This document shows, piece by piece, positions 17,809-27,079 of a stretch of DNA of 64,000 bases; positions within the stretch are counted from its first letter, which is position 1; each line of letters starts with the position of its first letter. Source of the stretch: Novosphingobium sp. EMRT-2. GTDB taxonomy: Bacteria > Pseudomonadota > Alphaproteobacteria > Sphingomonadales > Sphingomonadaceae. Location of the stretch: contig NZ_CP039695.1 of the NCBI RefSeq assembly GCF_005145025.1, positions 3,023,501 through 3,087,500 on the forward strand, given 5' to 3'. The translations under genes were made by a program, and so were the position numbers. Below the pieces are notes generated by a model. The model ran no database searches. It worked only from the letters and a program-made list of their open reading frames with translations, and was not told the DNA's origin.

Positions 17809-17865
17809 GCTTCAGCCTCACTACCATTACAGTTGGTTGCCGCACTGGCCCAGTCCACCGTACCC

Positions 17866-18750
17866 CTACAACGCCAGCGCTTTCTCGATCACCCCGCGCG
17901 CAGCCGCAGGGGTGTCGTCGCGGCAGAGCAGCGCCAGTTCGACGGTGGCGGCATGATCGGCCAGGGGGCGGAAGGTCAGGCCGTCGAGCGCGAGGTGCTG
18001 GAGCGAGGCGGGGGCGAGGACCACGCCGCGCCCGGCGGCGGCGAGCACGGCGGCGGAGATGAAATCGTCGGTGCGGTGAAGCGCGGGCATGGCGAAGCCG
18101 CCGGCGCGCGAGAGGTCACGCACGGCTTCGGCAAGGCCCACTTCCTCGTGGAACTGCGGCATGATGAACGGCTCGCCGGCGAGGTCCGCCAGCCGAACGG
18201 CGGCGTGGAAGGTCAGCGGATGGTCGTCGGCCAGCGCCAGCACCAGCGGTTCGCGGTGGACGGTGCGCGCGGTGATCGCCGGGGGGTAGGACGGCCTGGG
18301 GCGGGTCAGCCCGATGTCGATCTCGCCCGAAACGATGCGGTCGAACTGCACCGGCGTTTCCATCAGTGAAAGGCGCACGTCCAGATCGGGCAGGGCATCG
18401 CGCAGCGCCCGCAGCGCGCGCGCCAGCGTTCCGCTCATCGCCGCGGAGAACACGTAGCCGATGCGCAGCGGCCCGGCGGCGCCGCGCGCGATGTTGCGCC
18501 CGATCCGCTCGGCCTGCCGCAGCGAGGCCAGCGCCGCGCGCGCCTCGTCCAGAAAGAGCTGGCCGGCGCGCGTCAGCGCCACGTCCTTGCGGCTGCCCCG
18601 CGTGACCAGCCGGGCGCCCAGCCGGTCTTCCAGCCGCTGCAGGCGCTTGCTGACGACCGACTGCGCGATGCCCAGCCGGTCGGCGGCGCGCAGGAAGTGC
18701 CGGGTTTCGGCAATGGCCAGGAACGCTTCGAGCTGGTCGCCGTCGAGCAT
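17866..18750 (-). CDS. LysR-family transcriptional regulator next to gcdH
   Basis: About 294 residues. Helix-turn-helix at the N-terminus ([39 protein letters not shown]), then a periplasmic-binding-like effector domain ([20 protein letters not shown]). Two ATGs, 18753 and 18750, are adjacent; I prefer the second for spacing to GGAA. It diverges from the glutaryl-CoA dehydrogenase gene over 88-91 bp and is the probable activator of that gene, with an intermediate of glutarate or lysine catabolism as a plausible signal. Confidence 0.85.
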   Translation of the reverse strand: MLDGDQLEAFLAIAETRHFLRAADRLGIAQSVVSKRLQRLEDRLGARLVTRGSRKDVALTRAGQLFLDEARAALASLRQAERIGRNIARGAAGPLRIGYVFSAAMSGTLARALRALRDALPDLDVRLSLMETPVQFDRIVSGEIDIGLTRPRPSYPPAITARTVHREPLVLALADDHPLTFHAAVRLADLAGEPFIMPQFHEEVGLAEAVRDLSRAGGFAMPALHRTDDFISAAVLAAAGRGVVLAPASLQHLALDGLTFRPLADHAATVELALLCRDDTPAAARGVIEKALAL

Positions 18751-18841
18751 CATTCATTCCATATCGCGATTGAACACGGCAAATTCGGTTCTTGATGCGA
18801 TCGATGGCAGGTTGCAGGATCACGCGCAAGGAGGACGCCAC

Positions 18842-20026
18842 ATGGCAGGCATGGTTCGGTTCGATTGGGAAGACGCCTTCGCGCTCGATGCGCAGCTCAC
18901 CGAGGATGAGCGGCTTATCGCCGGCTCCGCGCGCAGCTTCGCGCAGGATCGCCTCCAGCCGCGCGTGATCGATGCCTTCGCGCAGGAACATACCGATCCC
19001 GCGATCTTCCGCGAAATGGGCGAACAGGGCCTGCTCGGCATCACGCTGCCGGAAAAGTATGGCTGCGCCGGCGCGTCCTACGTCTCCTACGGCCTTGTCG
19101 CGCGCGAGGTGGAGCGCGTCGATTCCGGCTACCGCTCGATGATGAGCGTGCAGTCCAGCCTGGTGATGTTCCCGATCTACGAATACGGATCGGAAGAGCA
19201 GCGGATGAAGTACCTGCCCAAGCTCGCCACCGGCGAATTCATTGGCTGCTTTGGCCTGACCGAACCCGATGCCGGCTCAGATCCGGGCGGCATGCGTACC
19301 CATGCGGTAAAGGTGGAGGGCGGTTATCGCCTGTCCGGTTCAAAAACCTGGATTTCCAACGCGCCGATCGCCGATGTCTTCGTGATCTGGGCCAAGTCCG
19401 AAGCGCATGGCGGCGCGATCCGTGGCTTCATCCTCGAAAAGGGCATGAAGGGCCTGTCCGCGCCGAAGATCGACAACAAGCTCTCGCTGCGCGCCTCGAT
19501 CACCGGCATGGTGATGATGGACGACGTGTTCGTGCCCGATGACGCGCTGCTGCCCAACGTCGAAGGGCTGAAGGGGCCGTTTGGCTGCCTCAACCGCGCG
19601 CGCTACGGCATTTCGTGGGGTGCGCTGGGCGCCGCCGAGTTCTGCTACCACGCCGCGCGCCAGTACGGGCTCGATCGCAAGCAGTTCGGTCGCCCGCTCG
19701 CCGCGACGCAGCTGTACCAGAAGAAGCTGGCCGACATGCTGACCGAGATCAGCCTGGGCTTTCAGGCCTCGCTGCGCGTCGGCCGCCTGATGGACGAAGG
19801 CGCCTTCGCGCCCGAGATGATCTCGATCGTCAAGCGCAACAACGTGGGCAAGGCGCTCGACATCGCGCGGACGGCGCGCGACATGCACGGCGGCAACGGC
19901 ATCTCGGGCGAATACCAGGTGATCCGTCACATGGTGAACCTCGAAACCGTGAACACCTACGAAGGCACGCACGACGTTCACGCGCTGATCCTGGGCCGCG
20001 CGATCACGGGCATCGCCGCGTTTTGA
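18842..20026 (+). CDS. gcdH: Glutaryl-CoA dehydrogenase
   Basis: 394 residues. It has the acyl-CoA dehydrogenase signatures [17 protein letters not shown] and [18 protein letters not shown], the GcdH-type [16 protein letters not shown], and ends [20 protein letters not shown], where the Glu of YEGTHD is the catalytic base. GcdH oxidises and decarboxylates glutaryl-CoA to crotonyl-CoA in lysine, tryptophan and glutarate breakdown, using FAD and electron transfer flavoprotein. AAGGAGG lies about 7 bases before the ATG at 18842; the open frame upstream overlaps the divergent LysR gene and is not real. A LysR regulator diverges from it. Confidence 0.93.
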   Translation: MAGMVRFDWEDAFALDAQLTEDERLIAGSARSFAQDRLQPRVIDAFAQEHTDPAIFREMGEQGLLGITLPEKYGCAGASYVSYGLVAREVERVDSGYRSMMSVQSSLVMFPIYEYGSEEQRMKYLPKLATGEFIGCFGLTEPDAGSDPGGMRTHAVKVEGGYRLSGSKTWISNAPIADVFVIWAKSEAHGGAIRGFILEKGMKGLSAPKIDNKLSLRASITGMVMMDDVFVPDDALLPNVEGLKGPFGCLNRARYGISWGALGAAEFCYHAARQYGLDRKQFGRPLAATQLYQKKLADMLTEISLGFQASLRVGRLMDEGAFAPEMISIVKRNNVGKALDIARTARDMHGGNGISGEYQVIRHMVNLETVNTYEGTHDVHALILGRAITGIAAF

Positions 20027-20061
20027 AGGCGTTGGGGCAGGGGTGCCGGCACTGGCCCACC

Positions 20062-20150
20062 CCCAACCCCTCCCGCAGGCGGGAGGGGAGTTAAAGGAGG
20101 GGCTTTCGACACTTCTCCCCTCCCGCTTGCGGGAGGGGCAGGGGGCGGGC
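20062..20150. repeat. Pair of inverted palindromic repeats, family A
   Basis: Two perfect hairpins of the same sequence, CCCCTCCCGC-N2-GCGGGAGGGG at 20067-20088 and 20117-20138, each flanked by C-rich or G-rich tails, arranged head to head. The same unit recurs at 37258-37343 and in a diverged form at 32716-32788. It lies between gcdH and the antiporter gene, both of which end here, so it may also work as a bidirectional transcription end. Confidence 0.8.
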
Positions 20151-20171
20151 AATCGATGCCTTACGCGCCCC

Positions 20172-21929
20172 TCACGTCTCCTGCGGCGTTGGCGCGGTGA
20201 TGATGCGGTCGCGCGCGGCGCGGATGTCGCCAGCCTCGATCTGGATTTTCAGCCGTTCGCGATCGTTGTTGCGATAGATGTCTTCGGCCCGGTTGATCGC
20301 TTCCAGGTTGACGCCCGCATCCTCCAGCGCCAGCCGCGCCATCTTCACGGCCGATTCCATCACCTCGCGCACGATCCCGCTGACGGGCGTGCGCTTGAGG
20401 CGGATCACCGCGCGGCGGTCATAGGCGCGCACATAGATCGCGGCATCGGGAAACGCCTCGTGGACGGCCTCGATCATCTCGGCGTCCAGTTGGTCGCCAT
20501 CGGTGCAGAACAGGATCAGTTCGGCCTCGGCTGCGCCGGCCTGGCGCAGCACGTCGAGCCGGCAGCCGTCGCCGAAATAGACCTTTGCGCCGAAGCTCGC
20601 CGCCACGTCGATCATCTCGATGTCGGTGTCGATCAGCGTCACTTCGATGTCGCTGGCGTTCAGCATCTGCGCCACGGTCTGGCCGAAGCGGCCATAGCCC
20701 ACGACGATCGCGCTCGCGCCGTCGGCGCTCGGTCCTTCGCGCTCGCCCTGGTCGGCAGCTGGCTCGTCGCGGAAGCGGCGCGTGGCCATCATCAGGAACG
20801 GCGTGCTCGCCATCGAAACGGTGACGATCGCGCCGAACAGGCTGGCGGCCTCGGGCGCGACAAGCAGTGCGTTCTGCGCTTGCGTGAACAGCACGAAGCC
20901 GAATTCGCCCCCCTGGCTGAGCAGCAGGCCCAGCGCCATCGCGCCGCGCCAGGTCATGCGGAAGGCAAGGCCGATCGCGAAGATCACCGCGGCCTTCACC
21001 CCCACCAGCGCCGTGGCCATGCCCAGCACGAACAGTGGCCGCTGCGCGATGGCGTTGAGATCGAGCATCATGCCCACCGCCAGGAAGAACAGGCCCAGCA
21101 GGATCGAACGGAACGGTTCGACATCGGCTTCCAGTTCATGGCGATAAGGCGAATCCGCCAGCATTACCCCGGCGACGAACGCGCCCAGCGCGGTGGATAG
21201 GCCCAGCGCTTCCATGATCGCGGCCGCCGCGATCACCGTGAACAGCGCCGCCACCACGAACATCTCGCGCTCGCCTAGTTTGCCGATCAGGCGGAACAGC
21301 GGGCGGATCAGGAAGCGCCCGGCGGCGACAAGGCCGACGATCGCGCCGATCGTGTAGAGCGACAGCAGCCATCCCGGCGGGCCACCCACGTCGGCCGGGT
21401 TGCGGCTCATTGCGGCGATGATCGTGATCATCGGGATGATCGACAGGTCCTGGAACAGCAGGATGGCGAAGGCCCGTTCGCCAAACGGCGTGCGCAGCCG
21501 GCCCGACGATTGCAGCATCGGCAGCACCTGCGCGGTGGAGGAAAGCGCCAGCGGCAGGCCCAGCGCGAGCGCGGCGGCGGACGAGAATTCGGTGCCCAGC
21601 GCGATCATCGCGGCGATGGCCATGCCGCAGGCGGTCACTTGCAGCAGCCCGAGCCCCAGGATGTCGCGCTTCATCTTCCACAAGCGCGAAGGGTTCAACT
21701 CCAGCCCAACCAGGAACAGCAGCAGCGTGATGCCGAGTTCAGCGATGCCCAGCTTCTGTTCGGCATCGCCCACCAGGCCCAGCACTTGCGGCCCCACCAC
21801 CGCGCCGGCGACGAGGTAGCCCAGCGTCGCGCCCAGCCGCAGGCGCCGGAACAGCAGCACGAAGCCGAGCGCGAAGCCGAGCAACAGGAAGCCGTCGTGC
21901 ATCATGGAATGCGGCGCGCCGCCGTTCAT
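20172..21929 (-). CDS. CPA2-family monovalent cation:proton antiporter with TrkA-N domain (Kef/Ybal type)
   Basis: 585 residues. About 12 transmembrane helices (residues 10-380) with the CPA2 hallmarks GATLGYLVAGAVVGPQVLG and GLPLALSSTAQVLPML, then a cytoplasmic RCK/TrkA-N domain starting IVVGYGRFGQTVAQMLN, a Rossmann NAD(H)-binding fold. It probably exchanges K+ for H+ across the inner membrane, gated by nucleotide or electrophile signals. The start at 21929 has a weak AAGG upstream; the ATGs at 21905 and 21902 just before the first helix are alternatives. Confidence 0.88.
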   Translation of the reverse strand: MNGGAPHSMMHDGFLLLGFALGFVLLFRRLRLGATLGYLVAGAVVGPQVLGLVGDAEQKLGIAELGITLLLFLVGLELNPSRLWKMKRDILGLGLLQVTACGMAIAAMIALGTEFSSAAALALGLPLALSSTAQVLPMLQSSGRLRTPFGERAFAILLFQDLSIIPMITIIAAMSRNPADVGGPPGWLLSLYTIGAIVGLVAAGRFLIRPLFRLIGKLGEREMFVVAALFTVIAAAAIMEALGLSTALGAFVAGVMLADSPYRHELEADVEPFRSILLGLFFLAVGMMLDLNAIAQRPLFVLGMATALVGVKAAVIFAIGLAFRMTWRGAMALGLLLSQGGEFGFVLFTQAQNALLVAPEAASLFGAIVTVSMASTPFLMMATRRFRDEPAADQGEREGPSADGASAIVVGYGRFGQTVAQMLNASDIEVTLIDTDIEMIDVAASFGAKVYFGDGCRLDVLRQAGAAEAELILFCTDGDQLDAEMIEAVHEAFPDAAIYVRAYDRRAVIRLKRTPVSGIVREVMESAVKMARLALEDAGVNLEAINRAEDIYRNNDRERLKIQIEAGDIRAARDRIITAPTPQET

Positions 21930-22063
21930 CGGGTTCGGACCTTCAGCATGCCCCTTCTGTAGCCAGCCGCGCGCCGGCCGCAACCCGCCGCGTTCGCTTT
22001 CGCTTCATTGTGGGTGCGCACGCTCGCTTGCTTCGCCGGTCGCTGGCAGGCTAACGCGGCCGC

Positions 22064-22441
22064 ATGAGGAATCGCCGCCGATCCGGTCTGTTTTCGCCGT
22101 CCGTCCTGCGCGCTCTGTTCTGGATCTGCTGCGCTTTCGCGGTGGTCATGGCCGTGCTGCCGCATCCGCCGCACCTGCCGATCGACCGGCTGGGTGACAA
22201 GTTCGAGCACATGATGGCGTTTTCGGTGCTGGCCCTGCTGGCGGCGCTGGGCTGGCCGTCGTTTCCCAAGCGGCGCATCGCGGAGCGCCTGTCGTTCCTG
22301 GGCGCGCTGATCGAGCTGGCCCAGTCGATCCCCGAACTGCACCGCGATTGCGATATCCGCGACTGGATCGCCGATACGCTGGCGGTCCTCGTCGTGCTGG
22401 GGATCGTGGCGGCGGTCCGCGGCGTGCGCGGCACCCGTTAA
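22064..22441 (+). CDS. VanZ-like small membrane protein
   Basis: 125 residues with three or four transmembrane helices. The segment HLPIDRLGDKFEHMMAFSVL is the VanZ-family signature (Asp, Lys, His between the first two helices), and the C-terminal part has DIRDWIADTLAVLVVLGIV. The function of this family is not established outside glycopeptide resistance. It precedes the threonine ammonia-lyase gene by 38 bp and may share its transcript. Confidence 0.75.
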   Translation: MRNRRRSGLFSPSVLRALFWICCAFAVVMAVLPHPPHLPIDRLGDKFEHMMAFSVLALLAALGWPSFPKRRIAERLSFLGALIELAQSIPELHRDCDIRDWIADTLAVLVVLGIVAAVRGVRGTR

Positions 22442-22479
22442 AGGTTTCCTTGGCGCGCCCTTTGCATTAGGGCGCCTGC

Positions 22480-23742
22480 ATGGAAAATCTGGTCCGTTCA
22501 TCCGCTCAGCAGCCCACCGGCAATCCCGGTGCCCTGCTCGACATCGCCGAGGTACGCGCGGCGGCGGAGCGAATTAGCGGGCAGGTGGTGCGCACCCCCA
22601 CGCTTTACAGCAGGACGTTGAGCGCCATCACCGGCGCCGAGATCTGGCTCAAGTTCGAAAACCTCCAGTTCACGGCCGCCTACAAGGAACGCGGCGCGCT
22701 CAATGCCCTTCTGCAACTCGATGAGGAACGCCGTTCGCGCGGCGTGATCGCGGCTTCGGCCGGCAACCACGCGCAAGGCCTGTCTTACCACGGCACGCGG
22801 CTGGGCGTGCCCGTCACCATCGTCATGCCCAAGACGACGCCGACGGTGAAGATCATGCAGACCGAGAGCAACGGCGGCAAGGTCGTGCTCGAGGGCGAGA
22901 CGTTCGACGAGGCCTATGCCTATGCCCGGTCGATGGAAAAGCAGCTCGGGCTGACCTTTGTTCATCCGTTCGACGATCCGCAGGTCGCCGCCGGGCAGGG
23001 CACGGTGGCGCTCGAAATGCTCGAGGATGCGCCCGAGATCGACATGCTGGCGGTGCCGATCGGCGGTGGTGGACTGCTTTCGGGCATGGGCACGGCGGCG
23101 CGGGCGCTGAAACCCGATATCGGCCTGATCGGGGTGCAGGCGCAGCTTTATCCGTCGATGTACGACAAGCTGAAGCACGCCGATCTGCCATGCGGCGGCG
23201 ATACCCTGGCCGAAGGCATCGCGGTGAAGGAGCCGGGGGCCTTCACCTCGGCGGTGCTGGCGCAGCTTGTCGATGACATCGTGCTGGTCGACGAAGCCGC
23301 GCTTGAAAGCGCGGTGGCGCTGCTGCTGCAGATCGAGAAGATCGTAGTCGAAGGCGCGGGCGCGGCCGGGCTGGCCGCGGTCATGCGCAACCGCGCATTG
23401 TTCGAAGGACGCAACGTGGGCATCGTGCTGACGGGCGGCAATATCGATACCCGCCTGCTCGCCAACGTGCTGCTGCGCGATCTGGCGCGGTCGGGCCGGC
23501 TCGGCCGGCTGCGCATCGTGCTGCAGGATCGCCCGGGCGCGCTGTTCCATGTGGTCGAGGAGTTCAACCGCTACCAAGTGAACATTCTCGAAGTCTGGCA
23601 CCAGCGCATTTTCACCTCGCTTCCGGCCAAGGGGCTGACCGCCGAGATCGAATGCGAGGCGCGCGATCGCGAGCAGATCGACCTGCTGGTCGCGGCGCTC
23701 CGCGCCAAGGGATATGACGTGATTCAGATCGAATTGGGCTGA
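22480..23742 (+). CDS. ilvA: Threonine ammonia-lyase with C-terminal ACT domain
   Basis: 420 residues. The PLP lysine is in FTAAYKERGALNAL, the Gly-rich phosphate loop in AVPIGGGGLLSGM, and SAGNHAQG is conserved. Residues about 345-420 form an ACT domain (LRIVLQDRPGALFHVVEEFN) for allosteric control. The enzyme deaminates threonine to 2-oxobutyrate, either as the first committed step to isoleucine or for catabolism; a single short ACT is the TdcB/catabolic-like arrangement. A long stem-loop element starts 31 bp after the stop. Confidence 0.9.
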   Translation: MENLVRSSAQQPTGNPGALLDIAEVRAAAERISGQVVRTPTLYSRTLSAITGAEIWLKFENLQFTAAYKERGALNALLQLDEERRSRGVIAASAGNHAQGLSYHGTRLGVPVTIVMPKTTPTVKIMQTESNGGKVVLEGETFDEAYAYARSMEKQLGLTFVHPFDDPQVAAGQGTVALEMLEDAPEIDMLAVPIGGGGLLSGMGTAARALKPDIGLIGVQAQLYPSMYDKLKHADLPCGGDTLAEGIAVKEPGAFTSAVLAQLVDDIVLVDEAALESAVALLLQIEKIVVEGAGAAGLAAVMRNRALFEGRNVGIVLTGGNIDTRLLANVLLRDLARSGRLGRLRIVLQDRPGALFHVVEEFNRYQVNILEVWHQRIFTSLPAKGLTAEIECEARDREQIDLLVAALRAKGYDVIQIELG

Positions 23743-23772
23743 AATCGCGCTTCGCCCGACCGTTCTGGGAGT

Positions 23773-23859
23773 GTCCGTCTCGTAAAGGATGCGCCGCCCT
23801 GTCGTCCGGAACCGGGACAGGGCGGCGCAAACCGGGCCTGCGCCGGCCTCGAGACGGAC
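23773..23859. ncRNA. Nested stem-loop element between ilvA and bpt (terminator or small RNA candidate)
   Basis: An outer 10-bp perfect stem (GTCCGTCTCG 23773-23782 with CGAGACGGAC 23850-23859) encloses a 13-bp perfect hairpin (GCGCCGCCCTGTC 23791-23803 with GACAGGGCGGCGC 23816-23828) and a short third helix of CCGG/GGCC repeats. This is a three-way-junction fold of 87 nt. It could be the ilvA terminator, but there is no T run, and two nested perfect stems are more than a terminator needs. No match to a named RNA family was recognised. Confidence 0.4.
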
Positions 23860-23970
23860 TGAGGCGCATTATTTCGTGGTTAAGGGTCTTTCACCAAGTT
23901 CGATGCTGAGGCATTGTCGTCTTTGAACGGCGCCGGATGGTCCGGATGCCCAGAGGAAGCCCAGCAGGCC

Positions 23971-24813
23971 GTGACCGCGCCCGTCCGTTTTCCCCGCTTT
24001 TTCGTGACGAGCCCCGCGCCGTGCCCCTATCTTGAGGGTAAGAGCGAACGGAAGGTGTTCACCGAGCTGAAGGGGCCTCATGCCGACGACCTGAACGACG
24101 CGCTGGGCCGGATCGGCTTCCGCCGCAGCCAGACCGTCGCCTACCGCCCCAGCTGCATCGATTGCACCGCCTGCGTCTCGGTGCGCGTCGTCTCGGACGA
24201 GTTTCAGCCCTCTTCGGCGCAACGCCGGGCGATCAAGGCCAATTCGGACCTGATTGTTACTGCATGCAAGCCGTGGTCGACGCAGGAACAGTTTGACCTC
24301 CTGCGGCGTTACCTGTCGGCGCGCCACCCCGATGGGGGCATGGCGGCCATGGACGAGATGGATTTTGCTGACATGGTGGAACATACGCCAGTCAGAAGCT
24401 ATGTGATTGAATACAGGGAACCGGGCGTGGGTGGCGCGCCGGGCAAACTGGTGGGAGCCTGCCTTACCGACCATCAGGGCGATGGTCTTTCGATGATCTA
24501 CAGTTTCTACGATCCACATCACGAGACGCGCACCGGGCTTGGAACCTACATCATCCTCGATCACATTCTGCACGCGGCGAGAATCGGCCTGCCCTACGTC
24601 TATCTCGGGTACTGGGTCGAAGGATCTTCGCGCATGCAGTACAAGGTGCGCTTCCGTCCGCTCGAACGCCTTGGCCGCGATGGCTGGGAGCGTTTCTCGA
24701 CTGATGAACAGGCCATCGCCATCGATCGTGCGGCCACCTCGCGGCAGGGCGGTTTCGAGCACGGGGGCAAGGATGGTCTGCACGCCGGACAGGAAATCTA
24801 CCGTCCGGCCTGA
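23971..24813 (+). CDS. bpt: Aspartate/glutamate leucyltransferase (leucyl-tRNA--protein transferase)
   Basis: 280 residues from the GTG at 23971, giving the family start [21 protein letters not shown]. The Cys-rich N-terminal ATE domain is intact ([18 protein letters not shown]) and the GNAT-like C-terminal part has [20 protein letters not shown] and [14 protein letters not shown]. Bpt adds leucine to proteins with N-terminal Asp or Glu, marking them for ClpS/ClpAP (N-end rule). An upstream TTG in the same frame is possible but unlike the family. TamA starts 16 bp after the stop. Confidence 0.88.
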   Translation: MTAPVRFPRFFVTSPAPCPYLEGKSERKVFTELKGPHADDLNDALGRIGFRRSQTVAYRPSCIDCTACVSVRVVSDEFQPSSAQRRAIKANSDLIVTACKPWSTQEQFDLLRRYLSARHPDGGMAAMDEMDFADMVEHTPVRSYVIEYREPGVGGAPGKLVGACLTDHQGDGLSMIYSFYDPHHETRTGLGTYIILDHILHAARIGLPYVYLGYWVEGSSRMQYKVRFRPLERLGRDGWERFSTDEQAIAIDRAATSRQGGFEHGGKDGLHAGQEIYRPA

Positions 24814-24829
24814 TCGTGCTTCGCTGCGC

Positions 24830-27079
24830 ATGTCGGGATCGCTGACGCGGATCATCGCGGCGGCGCTGTTTGTCGCGCTGGTGCCCGCGCCGATGGCGCT
24901 GGCGCAATCGCGCGATACCGACCAGGCGCTCAAGGACCTGATTCCCGATTCGGCGATCGACAATGCCGAAAGCTGGGCGCTCGATACCGATGCCGCGCGC
25001 CAGCCCGCGCCCGATGTCGCCGCGCTGCTGGGCGCGACCGAACCGTTGCAGGCGCTGACCGACATTCCCGGCATCACCATCGATTGGCCGCAGACCGCCG
25101 ATCTTCCGCCGTTCAAGCCGCTCGATCCCGATCCGGACATCGCGCTGGCGCAGCAGCAGGTGGATGGCGCGGTCGATGCGCTGGATGGCGAACAGCAGCA
25201 GGTCGAAAGTGCGCGCAACGCGCTGATCCCCGATGCCTCGCTCTCGCACGTCGGTGGGCAGGTCGATCTGGCGTTCTCGCCCACCGATGCCTTCCCCGAA
25301 CGCGATGAACTGGTTTCGCGGTTCTCCGGCCTCTCCAGTCTGCATTCGCTGGACGATGACGAGGACAACCTTGCCCAGCTGACCCGCCGCGCGCGCAGCG
25401 ATCGCGACCTGATCGTCGAAATCCTGCGCACTTATGGCTATTACGACGCCGAGGTTTACCAGTCGATCGTCACGCCGCAGAGCGAGGCGGCTGCTTCGGC
25501 GGCGTCTGCCAGCGCGGAGGGTGGCAACGGGGCGCGGCGCGGCCAGCGCCGCAATGCCATCGATCTGTCCAAGGTGGTCGTGCGGTTCGATGTGGTGCCG
25601 GGGCCGCAGTACCGGCTGGCGAAGATCGACCTTGGCGATATTGCCGGAACGGGCGCGGACTACGAAACCCTGCGCGCCGCTTTTGGCGTCCGCGTCGGCG
25701 ATCCGGTCAATACCGAGAAGATCCTCAAGGGCCGCGCCGATCTTGCCGCCACGCTGGGCGACAACGGCTATGCCTTCGCCAAGGTGGGCGAACCGGCGCT
25801 GGTGATCGACCACGAGCCGCGCACCGGCGATCTGACGGTGCCGGTCACCAGCGGCGGCCGCTATGTGTTCGGGCAAGTCGTCAGCGGCATGCCGCGCTTC
25901 ATGGGTTCGCGCCATATCCAGCATATCGCGCGATTCCGGCCGGGCGACGTCTATCAGACCGCCATGCTCGACGATCTGCGGCAAGCGATCCTGGCGACCA
26001 GCCTCGTTTCCTCGGTCACGGTCAAGACGCGTGAAGTGACGCCGCCCGCCGCCGGCAAGCCCGGCGTGGTCGATGTCGATGTCGATATGGCCAAGGCGCC
26101 GCAGCGCACGATTGCGGCGCTGATCGGCTATTCCAGCGGCGAAGGCTTCCGCGTCGAGGCGAGCTGGGAGCACCGCAACCTGATCCCGCCCGAAGGCATG
26201 GTGCGCGTGCGCGGCGTCGCCGGCACCCGCGAGCAGTTGCTCGGCGTAATCTATCGCCGCAACAACTTCCTCACGCGCGATCAGGTGCTGACCGCCGATC
26301 TTTATGCCCAGACCAAGGTGAGCGATGCCTATCAGGCGCGCACCCTGTCGCTGGTCAGCAGCATCGAGCGGCAGACCACGCTGCTGTTCCAGAAGCCCTG
26401 GGTCTATTCGGCAGGCCTCGAAGTGGTGGCCACCAGCGAGCGCGAGGACAGCACCCAGCCGCGCAAGACCTATTTCATCGGCGCGCTGCCCTTGCGCGGG
26501 GCCTATGACGGCAGCGACAGCCTGCTCGATCCCACGCGCGGCTTCCGCGTGGCGCTGCGCGTCTCGCCGGAAATCTCGCGCCAGGCCGGCGCGAATTCGA
26601 CCTATGTGAAGGTCCAGCTCGACGCGAGCCTCTATCGCCCGGTCAGCGACAGCGTGGTCATGGCCGGCCGCGTGCGCTTCGGCGCGATCCAGGGCGCGGA
26701 CATCGCCAGCATCGCGCCGTCGCGCCGGTTCTATGCGGGGGGCGGATCGTCGGTGCGCGGCTATGGCTATCAGCAGATCGGCCCGCGTGACACGACCGGC
26801 GCGCCCAGCGGCGGCCGTTCGCTGACCGAATTCTCGCTCGAAGCGCGGGTCAAGACCGGGCTGATGGGCGGTGCGGTCAGCGTGGTGCCGTTCGTCGATG
26901 CCGGCGCGGTGGACGAAACCACGACACCGCGCTTCCGCGACATCAAGGTCGGTGTCGGCGTGGGCATCCGTTACCAGACCAACTTCGGTCCGATCCGCAT
27001 CGATCTCGGCACCCCGCTCAACCCGTCGAAGGGCGATAGCCGTATTGGCGTCTATGTCGCGCTGGGGCAGGCGTTCTGA
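24830..27079 (+). CDS. tamA: Translocation and assembly module outer-membrane protein TamA (Omp85 family)
   Basis: 749 residues with a signal peptide (MSGSLTRIIAAALFVALVPA, cleavage near ALAQ). Residues 25-150 are an unusual Asp/Ala/Gln-rich stretch. Three POTRA-like domains follow (for example LIVEILRTYGYYDAEVYQ and VVRFDVVPGPQYRLAKIDLG). From about 430 there is an Omp85 barrel with the L6 loop motif GGGSSVRGYGYQQIGP and a final strand ending VALGQAF. With TamB it inserts some outer-membrane proteins. The ATG at 24830 starts 16 bp after bpt; the tamB ATG overlaps its stop by 1 bp (TGATG). Confidence 0.9.
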   Translation: MSGSLTRIIAAALFVALVPAPMALAQSRDTDQALKDLIPDSAIDNAESWALDTDAARQPAPDVAALLGATEPLQALTDIPGITIDWPQTADLPPFKPLDPDPDIALAQQQVDGAVDALDGEQQQVESARNALIPDASLSHVGGQVDLAFSPTDAFPERDELVSRFSGLSSLHSLDDDEDNLAQLTRRARSDRDLIVEILRTYGYYDAEVYQSIVTPQSEAAASAASASAEGGNGARRGQRRNAIDLSKVVVRFDVVPGPQYRLAKIDLGDIAGTGADYETLRAAFGVRVGDPVNTEKILKGRADLAATLGDNGYAFAKVGEPALVIDHEPRTGDLTVPVTSGGRYVFGQVVSGMPRFMGSRHIQHIARFRPGDVYQTAMLDDLRQAILATSLVSSVTVKTREVTPPAAGKPGVVDVDVDMAKAPQRTIAALIGYSSGEGFRVEASWEHRNLIPPEGMVRVRGVAGTREQLLGVIYRRNNFLTRDQVLTADLYAQTKVSDAYQARTLSLVSSIERQTTLLFQKPWVYSAGLEVVATSEREDSTQPRKTYFIGALPLRGAYDGSDSLLDPTRGFRVALRVSPEISRQAGANSTYVKVQLDASLYRPVSDSVVMAGRVRFGAIQGADIASIAPSRRFYAGGGSSVRGYGYQQIGPRDTTGAPSGGRSLTEFSLEARVKTGLMGGAVSVVPFVDAGAVDETTTPRFRDIKVGVGVGIRYQTNFGPIRIDLGTPLNPSKGDSRIGVYVALGQAF

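Noticed and set aside
20067..20138. CRISPR-like array from two repeated hairpins.
   Set aside because: Only two units, in opposite orientation, with no spacers of constant length and no cas genes.
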